Shown here piece by piece: positions 1 to 6,716 of a stretch of 6,716 bases of DNA. Origin of the DNA: Bacteroidota bacterium (GTDB lineage Bacteria > Bacteroidota > Bacteroidia > Chitinophagales > Chitinophagaceae); contig JAKPBL010000342.1 of assembly GCA_029778965.1 (NCBI GenBank), forward strand, positions 1-6,716, read 5' to 3'. The notes beneath the pieces are model-generated. The model did no database searches. It saw only the letters and a program-made list of their open reading frames with translations, and was not told where the DNA came from. A program made the position numbers and the translations under genes. Every line of letters starts with the position of its first letter. Position 1 is the stretch's first letter.

Positions 1-413
1 TTGTACTGGTGGCGCTCTTACCCACCGTCATATATGTTTTCAGCGTGCAGGCGTTGTCGGTGGATAAGGGTATCGACACCGGGGGCACCATTGGCTCTTA
101 CGCCGGGCTCCTCCTGCTGGCCGCCGTATTCACCGCCATCGGTACCTGGTGCAGCAGCCTCACCCCCAACCCGGTGATCGCTTTCCTGTTGAGTGCCTTT
201 ATGTGCTTCCTGCTGTACACCGGCTTCGATGCACTCAGCAAATTGCCGGCGCTGCAGGGAAATCTCGATTACCTGCTGGAAGCTACCGGCATTAATTTTC
301 ATTATAAGAGCATCAGCCGGGGTGTTATCGACAGCCGCGACATCGTCTATTTCGGCTCCGTCATCGCCTTTTTCCTGCTCATCACCAATCGTAAAATCGC
401 TTTACGCCCCTGA
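1..413 (+). CDS. gldF: GldF, gliding-associated ABC transporter permease (C-terminal part)
   Basis: Only the last 136 codons are present. The reading frame is open to the left edge (first full codon at base 3), so the true start lies upstream, and the in-frame GTG at 9 is probably internal. The product is almost entirely membrane: about four hydrophobic segments can be seen, around PTVIYVFSVQAL, AGLLLLAAVFTAIGTW, PVIAFLLSAFMCFLLY and IVYFGSVIAFFLLI, ending in a short basic tail (TNRKIALRP). This fits the C-terminal half of an ABC-2-type permease. The call as GldF rests on this topology and on the gldG gene starting 3 bases after the stop, the usual gldF-gldG order in Bacteroidota. In Flavobacterium johnsoniae GldF is thought to form an inner-membrane ABC transporter with GldG and the ATPase GldA; the substrate is unknown. 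No ATPase gene is visible here. A generic ABC-2 permease is the alternative. Confidence 0.85.
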   Translation, partial: VLVALLPTVIYVFSVQALSVDKGIDTGGTIGSYAGLLLLAAVFTAIGTWCSSLTPNPVIAFLLSAFMCFLLYTGFDALSKLPALQGNLDYLLEATGINFHYKSISRGVIDSRDIVYFGSVIAFFLLITNRKIALRP

Positions 414-416
414 TTC

Positions 417-2123
417 ATGAAACGACTGCTGCAATCACGTTATGGCTGGATAGTATTGCTGGTGCTGCTGCTATTGGTTAACTGGCTGGCCGGTTTCCGG
501 CCCCTGCGCGCCGATCTGACCGCCGAAAAACGATACACCCTTTCCGCACCCACCAAACAACTGCTCGGCTCGCTCGAAGGAACGGCCCAGGTAGATGTGC
601 TGCTCAGCGGCGACATGCCTGCCGGCTTCCGCAAGCTGGCCAACAGCACCAACGACCTGTTGTCTGAATTCAAGTCGTACGGCAAAACAAATTTCCTGTT
701 CCGGTTCATTAAACCCGGCGAGGGACTGAACGATACGGCCAAGGCCGACCTGTACGATTCGCTGAGCCGGCTGGGATTGCACCCCACCAATATCAAGGCG
801 CAAACGAAAGAAGGAGAGGGCAGCGAAGAACGGCTGGTATTTCCCGGCGCGGTGATCACGTACAAAGGCAGAACAACCGCCATCGACCTGCTGCAGGGCG
901 TGAGCGCAACCGGCGGATTGGAATCGCTCAACAAGGCCGAGGCATTGCTGGAATATAAATTTGCCAACGCCATTCACCAGTTAAGCCTGGATACTATCCC
1001 CCTGGTCGGTTACCTCGTGGGGAACGGAGAGCCGGTCAACGACCAGGTGAGAGACCTGATAGAAGGCGTGCTGGCCCGGCATTACGTGGCCCGGATATTG
1101 CCTATCGACAGTGTGCCGGTGATCCCGGCTGTTTTCAAGGCTATGGTCATTACCAAACCCACCGGCAAATTCACCGAGCTGCAAAAGCTGAAGCTGGATC
1201 AATACGTAATGCACGGGGGTAAACTGATCTGGATGGTCGACAACCTCTATGCTGAAATGGACAGCCTGCTGCGTGTACAGAATGAATTCATTGCATTCGA
1301 CCGCGGATTGAATATCGAAGACCAGTTGTTTAAATACGGCGTGCGGATCAACCTCGACCTGGTACAAGACCTGAATGCCGATAACAACCCTTCGGTGGTG
1401 GGAACTGTCGGCGGTAAGCCGCAAATAGAGCTGCTGCCCTGGTTTTATTCCCCGTTGCTTACTAACAGCAACGGACACCCGATTGCGAAGAACCTCGATT
1501 ATGTGCTGGCGCAGTTTCCCAATTCCATTGATACGGTGGGTGCGCCGGGCATCAAAAAAACCATCCTGCTGCATACTTCTTCACGCTCGCGTATTCTGCC
1601 CTCGCCCGCCAAAGTAAGCTGGCAGCGCCTGCAGACCGAAGAAGACTTCAATACCTTCAATAAAAGCGCCATTCCCGTGGCGGTATTGCTTGAAGGAAGC
1701 TTTCACTCTCTCTACGCCAACCGCGTAACCGAAGAACAGCAGGCCGACCTCAAGGCCGGCGGACTCAGCTTCCAGGCGCAGTCGCCTCCCAATAAAATGA
1801 TTGTGATTTCCGACGGCGACATCGCCCTGAATGCCGTGACCCAGAAAGAAGGTCCCCTGCCCATGGGCATGAATCCCTATACCAAATACCAGTATGCCAA
1901 CAAAGACTTTATCCAGAACAGCATCGAATACCTGGTTGATGAGTCGGGCATACTCGAAACCAGGGCCAAAGACTATACGCTCCGGCTGCTCGATAAGAAA
2001 AAACTGGAAGACGATAAAACCCGCTGGCAATTCATCAATATTGCCGTGCCGGTATTGCTGATACTGTTTTTCGGCTATGGATACCAGTGGTGGCGAAAGA
2101 AAAAGTACCGGTTTAAAAAATGA
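417..2123 (+). CDS. gldG: GldG, gliding-associated ABC transporter auxiliary/substrate-binding subunit
   Basis: A 568-residue protein, about full family length. One N-terminal membrane segment (about residues 10-27, rich in V and L) anchors it, a large extracytoplasmic region follows, and a second membrane segment (about 537-557) ends in a very basic tail (WWRKKKYRFKK). This two-anchor plan fits the GldG / ABC-type auxiliary family (ABC_transp_aux). Family-like stretches are a GNGEP turn near residue 202, the VITKPTGKFTELQKLKLDQY region leading into VMHGGKLIWMVD (about 242-275), and VISDGDIALNAV (about 461-472). In F. johnsoniae GldG is grouped with GldA and GldF as a putative ABC transporter linked to gliding, but gldAFG are not conserved in every gliding species, so this gene does not prove motility. 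The ATG at 417 lies 3 bases after the gldF stop, without a Shine-Dalgarno motif, as is usual in this phylum. The gene end overlaps terC by four bases (ATGA, 2120-2123), suggesting co-transcription. Confidence 0.93.
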   Translation: MKRLLQSRYGWIVLLVLLLLVNWLAGFRPLRADLTAEKRYTLSAPTKQLLGSLEGTAQVDVLLSGDMPAGFRKLANSTNDLLSEFKSYGKTNFLFRFIKPGEGLNDTAKADLYDSLSRLGLHPTNIKAQTKEGEGSEERLVFPGAVITYKGRTTAIDLLQGVSATGGLESLNKAEALLEYKFANAIHQLSLDTIPLVGYLVGNGEPVNDQVRDLIEGVLARHYVARILPIDSVPVIPAVFKAMVITKPTGKFTELQKLKLDQYVMHGGKLIWMVDNLYAEMDSLLRVQNEFIAFDRGLNIEDQLFKYGVRINLDLVQDLNADNNPSVVGTVGGKPQIELLPWFYSPLLTNSNGHPIAKNLDYVLAQFPNSIDTVGAPGIKKTILLHTSSRSRILPSPAKVSWQRLQTEEDFNTFNKSAIPVAVLLEGSFHSLYANRVTEEQQADLKAGGLSFQAQSPPNKMIVISDGDIALNAVTQKEGPLPMGMNPYTKYQYANKDFIQNSIEYLVDESGILETRAKDYTLRLLDKKKLEDDKTRWQFINIAVPVLLILFFGYGYQWWRKKKYRFKK

Positions 2124-3079
2124 ACGCAGAACAAATAACTTACCTCGTTTTCGGCATCGTGCTGCTGCTGGCGCTGGCCTTCGACCTTGGCCTGCTCAGC
2201 AAGCGGAACACGAAGGTCACCATACGCACAGCATTGTTTCAAACTGTTTTCTGGGTGTTGCTGGCGCTGGCCTTTTTTGTTTTTATGTGGCTGGAAGACG
2301 GCAAGGTGCCGGCGCTGGAATACCTGAGCGCTTACCTGATGGAATGGTCGCTCAGCATCGACAATATCTTCGTTTTCATCATGATCTTCTCTTTTTTCGG
2401 TCTCAAAGAACAATATGTGCCGCGCGTATTGCTGATCGGTATATTAATGGCCATTGTGTTCAGGGTCATTTTTATTTCGGTAGGCATCGTGCTGATCGAA
2501 CGGTTCACCTGGCTGCTGTATATCTTCGGCGCCCTGCTGCTGTTCACCGGCATTAAAATGTTCACTGCCGAATCGCATGAAGAGCCGAACCTCGAAGAGA
2601 ACAAAGTGTACAAGCTGCTGCGCAAAGCGCTTCCCGTCATTCCAACCGACGGCGACGGCAAGTTTATGATCCGCGTTAACGGCAAAAGGTATTTCACCAA
2701 TATGTTTGTCGTCATCGTTATGCTGGCTACAACCGACATCGTATTTGCGCTTGATTCCATTCCCGCCGTATTCGCTATTTCGCAGAACCGGCTCGTTATC
2801 TACACCTCGAATATCTTTGCCGTGCTGGGCCTTCGCTCGCTGTTCTTCCTGCTGAAAGGCGCGGTGAATAAATTCGCTTACCTGCAGCAGGGCATCGCGG
2901 TGGTGCTGGTGTTTATCGGGCTGAAAATGCTGGTAACCTACTTCAACATACATGTTCATGTGGTGATATCACTGCTGGTGATCGTGGTATGTATCCTCGC
3001 ATCGATCGTGTACAGCATCAGTGTGGCCAATCGCGACGACGCAAAGGTGGATGCGGGAAATGACCGCGAATTGCATTGA
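2120..3079 (+). CDS. TerC/Alx-family integral membrane protein, probable metal (Mn) exporter
   Basis: A 319-residue polytopic protein with about nine hydrophobic segments. Both acidic membrane signatures of the TerC family are intact: MEWSLSIDNIFVF (E75, D81, N82) and ATTDIVFALDSIPAVFAIS (D206, D212). Between the two halves is a charged cytosolic-type loop (about residues 151-194, ESHEEPNLEEN to NGKRYFTN). Length and layout match E. coli Alx (321 residues) closely, and they match neither a short TerC nor the longer TerC-CBS proteins. Family members Alx (E. coli) and MeeF/MeeY (Bacillus) are implicated in manganese export, the latter to metallate secreted enzymes. Mn export is therefore the best guess; the name TerC comes from tellurite-resistance clusters, and no other ter genes are seen. 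No yybP-ykoY-type riboswitch can precede the gene, because its start lies inside gldG. The ATG at 2120 overlaps the gldG stop and follows an A-rich run (TTTAAAAA), which favours this start and translational coupling. Confidence 0.92.
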   Translation: MNAEQITYLVFGIVLLLALAFDLGLLSKRNTKVTIRTALFQTVFWVLLALAFFVFMWLEDGKVPALEYLSAYLMEWSLSIDNIFVFIMIFSFFGLKEQYVPRVLLIGILMAIVFRVIFISVGIVLIERFTWLLYIFGALLLFTGIKMFTAESHEEPNLEENKVYKLLRKALPVIPTDGDGKFMIRVNGKRYFTNMFVVIVMLATTDIVFALDSIPAVFAISQNRLVIYTSNIFAVLGLRSLFFLLKGAVNKFAYLQQGIAVVLVFIGLKMLVTYFNIHVHVVISLLVIVVCILASIVYSISVANRDDAKVDAGNDRELH

Positions 3080-3081
3080 CC

Positions 3082-5529
3082 ATGTACAGCCTCGACGACA
3101 TAGCCCTTTTTACCGGTGGCAAATGGCTTCAACGGGCAACCGAATGCGCTGTCGAACATCTGCTGACCGACAGCCGCCGTTTGTTGTTTCCCGCTACCAG
3201 CCTGTTCTTTGCCATCCATACCGCCAGCCGGAACGGCCACCTGTTTATTCAACGGCTGTACGATAAGGGGGTGCGTTGTTTCGTAGTAAGCGAAGAAGTT
3301 GACCTGCCCCTGCTTCCCGAAGCGAACATCTTATTTGTACACGATGGCCTGGCGGCTTTGCAGCGGTTGGCGGCCGAACACCGCCGCCGGTTTTCCTACC
3401 CGGTGATCGGCATCACCGGCAGCAACGGGAAAACCATCGTGAAGGAGTGGCTGTACCAATTGCTGGAAGGCGACTATACCATTGTACGAAGCCCGCGGAG
3501 CTACAATTCGCAACTGGGCGTACCGCTGAGCGTGTGGCAGATGAGCAATGCTGATAACCTCGCCATTTTCGAAGCGGGTATTTCCGAGCCGGGCGAGATG
3601 GATCGCCTGGCAGCTGTCATCGAGCCAACGATAGGCATATTCACCAACCTGGGCGCCGCACACAGCGAAGGGTTTCTTTCCATGGAACAGAAGCTGGAGG
3701 AAAAATGGAAACTGTTTCGCCATGCCGGCATTGTCATTTTCAGGCAGGGTAATCCCATCGTCGACGAATGGGCGCAGGTAAAGGCGGCCGGGGGTATTGG
3801 TCTCTTTACCTGGGGCCGCGATGAAGATTGTACCATGCGGGTTAGCGACGACCTCGTTATTCGCTACGAGGATCAGTCGATCCGGTTACAGCCTCCTTTC
3901 ACAGACGACGCTTCTGTCGAGAACCTGCTGCATTGCTGTGCCTGCCTGCTGTTGCTGGGAATTGATATCCACTCGTTAAACGACAGGATCAGGCAGCTTC
4001 GCCCCGTGGCCATGCGCCTCGAGCTGAAAGAAGGGATCAGTAGCTGCTCGCTGATCAACGACAGCTATTCGGCCGATCTCAGCTCGCTGGATATTGCCCT
4101 TGATTTTTTGCAACGCCAGCAACAGCACTTACGCAAGACCGTTATATTGTCCGACATCCCGCAGTCGGGCCTCGATTCCGGCCAGCTATACGGTCAGGTG
4201 GCGGCTTTATTACAGCACTACAAGGTGAACCGGCTGATCGCCATCGGCCCGGTCATTGGTGCCTATGAACCGGTCTTTAAGGAGAAAGGACTCGAGTACC
4301 AGCATTTTCTATCAACTGAAAATTGCGTGAATCGTTTCGACGAGCTTCTTTTTCACGATGAAGCCATTCTTGTCAAAGGTGCCAGGTCTTTCGGCTTCGA
4401 GGCTATTTCATCGCTGCTGGAAAAGCAGGAGCACCAAACGGTGCTGGAGGTTGACCTCAATGCGCTGTTGCACAACCTGCGCCAATACCAGCAACTGTTG
4501 AAGCCCGGCACGCGACTGATGGCCATGGTAAAAGCGTTTTCTTATGGTACCGGCAGCTTCGAAATTGCCAACCTCTTACAATACCACGGGGTGGATTACC
4601 TGGCGGTGGCTTATACCGACGAAGGACTTGCGTTGCGACGAGGTGGCATTCACCTGCCCATACTGGTGATGAATGCCGCGCCTGCAGATTTTTCCGTTCT
4701 CATAGAATACAACCTTGAACCGGTGATCTATTCGCTTTCCCTGTACCGGCAGTTCGACCGGTTCGTGCGGCAGGAGGGCCTGGCGCAGGTGCCGGTGCAC
4801 ATTGAGCTGGAAACCGGGATGAACCGCCTGGGCTTTTCGGGCGACGAATTGCATGAACTGCTGGCCCTGCTGCCCGCATCGGCATTTAAGGTGCAGTCGG
4901 TGTTCAGTCACCTCGCCGCCAGCGAAGACCCCGCCCTCGATGCGTTTACCGACGGGCAGGTAGCGCTTTTCAGCCGGTATGCAGATGCGATTGCCGCCGT
5001 GCTGCCGTATCCCTTCTTGCGGCATATTGAGAATACGGCTGCCATTGCGCGGCGGCCCGGCTGGCAGTTCGATATGGTGAGGCTGGGCATCGGGCTCTAT
5101 GGAGTGGCATCGGCGCATGCGGGCGAGCTGTTCCTGAAACCGGTATCGACCCTGAAAACAACCATCGCCCAGGTCAAGCGGCTGCAACCCGGTGAAACGG
5201 TGGGCTATAACCGAAAAGGCGTGGTAACAAGGCCTTCTCTCATCGCTACGGTTCGCATCGGTTATGCCGACGGCTACCCACGAAGCCTTGGGAACGGTCG
5301 CGGCCAGATGCTGGTAAAGGGCCGCCCCGCACCCGTGATCGGCTCGGTGTGTATGGACATGACGATGATCGATATAACCGGTATCGAAGGTGTGGATGAA
5401 AGCAGCCCGGTGGTTGTTTTCGGCGAAGGATTGCCTGTTGAGCAGGTGGCCGCCGCGGCAGGCACCATTGCCTACGAGCTGCTGACGGGCATTTCGCAGC
5501 GTGTTAAAAGGATATATTACCAGGACTAG
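3082..5529 (+). CDS. murF-alr: Bifunctional MurF (D-Ala-D-Ala ligase) / alanine racemase fusion
   Basis: An 815-residue cytoplasmic fusion. Residues 1 to about 450 are MurF, the ATP-dependent ligase that adds D-Ala-D-Ala to UDP-MurNAc-tripeptide. It shows TDSR (29-32), the P-loop GITGSNGKT (110-118, Lys117), IFEAGISEPGEM, TNLGAAHSEGF with a downstream Lys208 at the usual carbamylated-lysine site, INDSYSADLSSLD, and ILVKGARSFGFE (429-440). Residues from about 452 are a PLP-dependent alanine racemase: MVKAFSYGTG carries the PLP lysine Lys484 and Tyr488, ETGMNRLGF holds Arg582, and RIGYADGYPR carries the catalytic base Tyr728, followed by SVCMDMTMID. The fusion couples D-alanine supply to its use and is common in Bacteroidota. 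Two racemase positions depart from the Geobacillus enzyme: Glu575 for the carbamylated Lys129 and Gln806 for Tyr354. ATG at 3082 is preferred, 2 bases after the terC stop. An in-frame TTG at 3076 would overlap that stop (TTGA) and add only two residues. Confidence 0.95.
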   Translation: MYSLDDIALFTGGKWLQRATECAVEHLLTDSRRLLFPATSLFFAIHTASRNGHLFIQRLYDKGVRCFVVSEEVDLPLLPEANILFVHDGLAALQRLAAEHRRRFSYPVIGITGSNGKTIVKEWLYQLLEGDYTIVRSPRSYNSQLGVPLSVWQMSNADNLAIFEAGISEPGEMDRLAAVIEPTIGIFTNLGAAHSEGFLSMEQKLEEKWKLFRHAGIVIFRQGNPIVDEWAQVKAAGGIGLFTWGRDEDCTMRVSDDLVIRYEDQSIRLQPPFTDDASVENLLHCCACLLLLGIDIHSLNDRIRQLRPVAMRLELKEGISSCSLINDSYSADLSSLDIALDFLQRQQQHLRKTVILSDIPQSGLDSGQLYGQVAALLQHYKVNRLIAIGPVIGAYEPVFKEKGLEYQHFLSTENCVNRFDELLFHDEAILVKGARSFGFEAISSLLEKQEHQTVLEVDLNALLHNLRQYQQLLKPGTRLMAMVKAFSYGTGSFEIANLLQYHGVDYLAVAYTDEGLALRRGGIHLPILVMNAAPADFSVLIEYNLEPVIYSLSLYRQFDRFVRQEGLAQVPVHIELETGMNRLGFSGDELHELLALLPASAFKVQSVFSHLAASEDPALDAFTDGQVALFSRYADAIAAVLPYPFLRHIENTAAIARRPGWQFDMVRLGIGLYGVASAHAGELFLKPVSTLKTTIAQVKRLQPGETVGYNRKGVVTRPSLIATVRIGYADGYPRSLGNGRGQMLVKGRPAPVIGSVCMDMTMIDITGIEGVDESSPVVVFGEGLPVEQVAAAAGTIAYELLTGISQRVKRIYYQD

Positions 5530-5544
5530 TGTCTTTGCATCGGT

Positions 5545-5552
5545 TATCTTTG
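5545..5552 (+). promoter_or_regulatory. Candidate Bacteroidota -7 promoter element (TATCTTTG) before lspA
   Basis: TATCTTTG matches the Bacteroidota -7 consensus TAnnTTTG exactly and sits in the only intergenic gap of any size in the window (5530-5568). A transcript starting roughly 5 bases downstream would have a leader of only about 10-12 bases before the lspA ATG at 5569. No convincing TTG/TTTG -33 element lies at the expected distance, since that position falls in the last codons of murF-alr. The TTTG at 5534-5537 is only 7 bases upstream, too close. It may be a weak internal promoter within a longer operon, or a chance match. Confidence 0.5.
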
Positions 5553-5568
5553 CCCCTTTATTGACGAT

Positions 5569-6255
5569 ATGGGAAAAGCGCGAAATGTCATTTTGTTGAT
5601 CCTCCTTCTCCTGACCGTGGACCAGGTGATCAAGATATGGGTAAAAACACATATGCCCCTGAGCTACCATTGGGATGCCAGCCACCAGCCCCTTACCCCG
5701 TACGACCGGGGCATCAGGCCATTCGGTGAAAAGGCCGAATGGTGCCAGATCTATTTTGTAGAAAACGAGGGCATGGCCTGGGGCCTCAAATTCGGCGGGG
5801 GCATCGGCAAGATGGCGCTCACGCTTTTCAGAATGATCGCCGTGATTTTCGGGGTGTGGTATATCAGGGAAATTCTTCGCAAGAAGCAGCACCCCGGGTT
5901 TATTCTTTGTGTAGCGCTGATCTTTGCCGGCGCCCTCGGCAACCTGATCGACAGCATGTTCTATGGACTGATCTTCGATGAAAGTACCTATAAGTCGGTA
6001 GCCACGCTCTTTCCCCCCAAAGGATATGCGGGCTTTTTACACGGCAAGGTGGTCGATATGTTCTATTTTCCGCTGATCCGTTCCACCTATCCCTCGTGGT
6101 TCCCGTTTGTTGGGGGCGATGATTTTGAATTTTTCAGCCCGATATTCAACCTGGCAGACGCCGCTATTTCCGTGGGCGTTATAACCCTGTTAATCTTCCA
6201 GAAAAGGTTTATGCATCACCCCGAAGACGCCGGCGAAAAAGCAGTTGGCACCTGA
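5569..6255 (+). CDS. lspA: Lipoprotein signal peptidase (signal peptidase II)
   Basis: A 228-residue inner-membrane aspartyl protease that removes signal peptides from prolipoproteins after lipidation of the +1 cysteine. Four membrane segments are visible: about residues 5-23, 80-100, 107-125 and 195-212. Family motifs are present in order: DQVIKIWV (residues 18-25) in the first helix, NEGMAWG (66-72, the NxGxAFG motif with Trp for Phe), GALGNLID with catalytic Asp128, KVVDMFYF (Asp163), and FNLADAAISVG with catalytic Asp197. At 228 residues it is longer than the roughly 160-170 of proteobacterial LspA. The extra length lies in the 28-60 loop after the first helix, the 130-160 region (including STYKSVATLFPPKGYAGFLHG) and the 170-190 loop, as in the long LspA forms of Bacteroidota. 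The ATG at 5569 is 39 bases after murF-alr and places the first helix at the N terminus as expected. A candidate promoter lies just upstream. Confidence 0.95.
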   Translation: MGKARNVILLILLLLTVDQVIKIWVKTHMPLSYHWDASHQPLTPYDRGIRPFGEKAEWCQIYFVENEGMAWGLKFGGGIGKMALTLFRMIAVIFGVWYIREILRKKQHPGFILCVALIFAGALGNLIDSMFYGLIFDESTYKSVATLFPPKGYAGFLHGKVVDMFYFPLIRSTYPSWFPFVGGDDFEFFSPIFNLADAAISVGVITLLIFQKRFMHHPEDAGEKAVGT

Positions 6256-6271
6256 TTTGTACCTGTTACGC

Positions 6272-6716
6272 ATGCGAGTTTTTATTGCATTGCTGGCAGG
6301 CAGTATGCTGCTGACGGGCTGTTTCAAGGAAAAAAGCATTGAACTGAAACCAGAGCCCGAAACGCCCGAACATCCCTGGCGTTTCGAGGTGGGTACCCAA
6401 GCCTATTCCGGTTCGGTGGATGTTATCAGGATTGATTCGGTCGGCGGTGCGGCCATGCTGACGGTGAGCGGGGTGGATGCCGCGGGTAAGGGGCGGATCG
6501 CATTGCAGGTGGTCGCTACCGACCTGGCGCCGGGCACCTACCAGGCGCCTTCGGTTTCTTTCATCTATACCGAAGATGCGAACCCGGTTTATCAATCCGA
6601 CGGCAGCGCGGGCAATTTCAGCATCACGCTTAGCACGGTCAATGAGAATGAGGTAGTCGGCACCTTTTCCGGCACTATCCAATCAACCGACAGCAGCACG
6701 GCCACCCTCTCCAATG
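6272..6716 (+). CDS. Predicted small lipoprotein of unknown function (3' end outside window)
   Basis: An open frame starts at the ATG at 6272, 16 bases after the lspA stop, and runs without a stop to the right edge (148 complete codons). The N terminus is a classic type II signal peptide: a short basic start (MR), a hydrophobic stretch (VFIALLAGSMLL), then the lipobox LLTGC with Cys17 as the predicted lipidated residue. After Cys17 come FKEKS and a Pro/Glu-rich linker (ELKPEPETPEHP), then an apparently beta-rich domain with WRFEVGTQAYSG, a LAPGTYQAP turn and GTFSGTIQSTDS near the edge. That pattern resembles small beta-sandwich lipoproteins common in Bacteroidota (DUF6252-like), but I cannot assign a family by eye. 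It is probably outer-membrane attached. Its position just behind lspA, the enzyme that would process it, suggests co-transcription but not a specific partnership. The function is unknown. Confidence 0.82.
   Translation, partial: MRVFIALLAGSMLLTGCFKEKSIELKPEPETPEHPWRFEVGTQAYSGSVDVIRIDSVGGAAMLTVSGVDAAGKGRIALQVVATDLAPGTYQAPSVSFIYTEDANPVYQSDGSAGNFSITLSTVNENEVVGTFSGTIQSTDSSTATLSN

Noticed and set aside
9..11. GTG as the start of gldF
   Set aside because: The frame is open to the window edge, and a start here would cut through a membrane segment and leave a protein far shorter than an ABC-2 permease. The gene simply begins outside the window.
2077..2556. Plus-strand frame of 159 codons overlapping the gldG end and the terC start
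   Set aside because: It is an out-of-frame reading of terC, rich in Arg and Ala without domain features, whereas the terC frame has all family signatures.
5534..5537. TTTG as the -33 partner of the TATCTTTG element
   Set aside because: It lies only 7 bases upstream of the -7 element, against roughly 19-21 expected.
5530..5568. Rho-independent terminator after murF-alr
   Set aside because: There is no GC-rich inverted repeat followed by a T run. The T-rich patches are short and better explained by the promoter element.
4576..5892. Long minus-strand open frame (438 codons) across the racemase domain and lspA
   Set aside because: It is fully antisense to two genes with intact family motifs. 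Its translation is rich in His, Arg and Gln, with no recognisable domain, and it spans an intergenic gap. It looks like a by-product of codon bias in GC-rich coding DNA.
6251..6271. Separate promoter for the lipoprotein gene (CTGATTTG around the lspA stop)
   Set aside because: It has TTTG but lacks the TA pair of TAnnTTTG, and the 16-base gap suggests read-through from lspA.

Overview
The window looks like ordinary chromosome of a member of the Bacteroidota, most likely of the Chitinophagaceae/Sphingobacteriia type. The evidence is a gldF-gldG pair (gliding-associated ABC transporter subunits confined to this phylum), a fused MurF-alanine racemase typical of the phylum, a long-form LspA, a TAnnTTTG promoter element, and starts lacking clear Shine-Dalgarno sequences. 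The family-level placement is inference. Base composition is moderately GC-rich and even, with no sign of a mobile element, phage, CRISPR array, tRNA or rRNA.

All six genes lie on the + strand and are very tightly packed. Bases 1-413 are the 3' end of gldF, whose start lies outside the window. gldG follows at 417-2123. A TerC/Alx-family membrane protein (2120-3079) overlaps the gldG stop by 4 bases. The bifunctional murF-alr gene (ATG at 3082, stop ending at 5529) starts 2 bases after the terC stop. A 39-base gap (5530-5568) carries a good match to the Bacteroidota -7 promoter element, followed by lspA (5569-6255). After 16 more bases comes a gene for a small predicted lipoprotein (from 6272), which runs off the right edge. 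No stretch longer than about 40 bases lacks a gene, and I saw no convincing terminator.

The genes share an envelope theme. GldF and GldG are inner-membrane ABC-transporter parts linked to gliding. TerC-family proteins are membrane metal (Mn) exporters. MurF-Alr makes D-alanine and attaches D-Ala-D-Ala to the peptidoglycan precursor. LspA cleaves lipoprotein signal peptides, and the last gene encodes a probable LspA substrate. The spacing suggests gldF-gldG-terC-murF/alr are co-transcribed, with lspA and the lipoprotein gene read from the same transcript, from a local promoter, or both.

I found no clear undescribed system. The points most worth a second look are the unusual active-site residues in the racemase half (Glu where the Geobacillus enzyme has its carbamylated Lys, Gln where it has Tyr354), the uncharacterised lipoprotein beside its processing enzyme, and the very short leader predicted for lspA.
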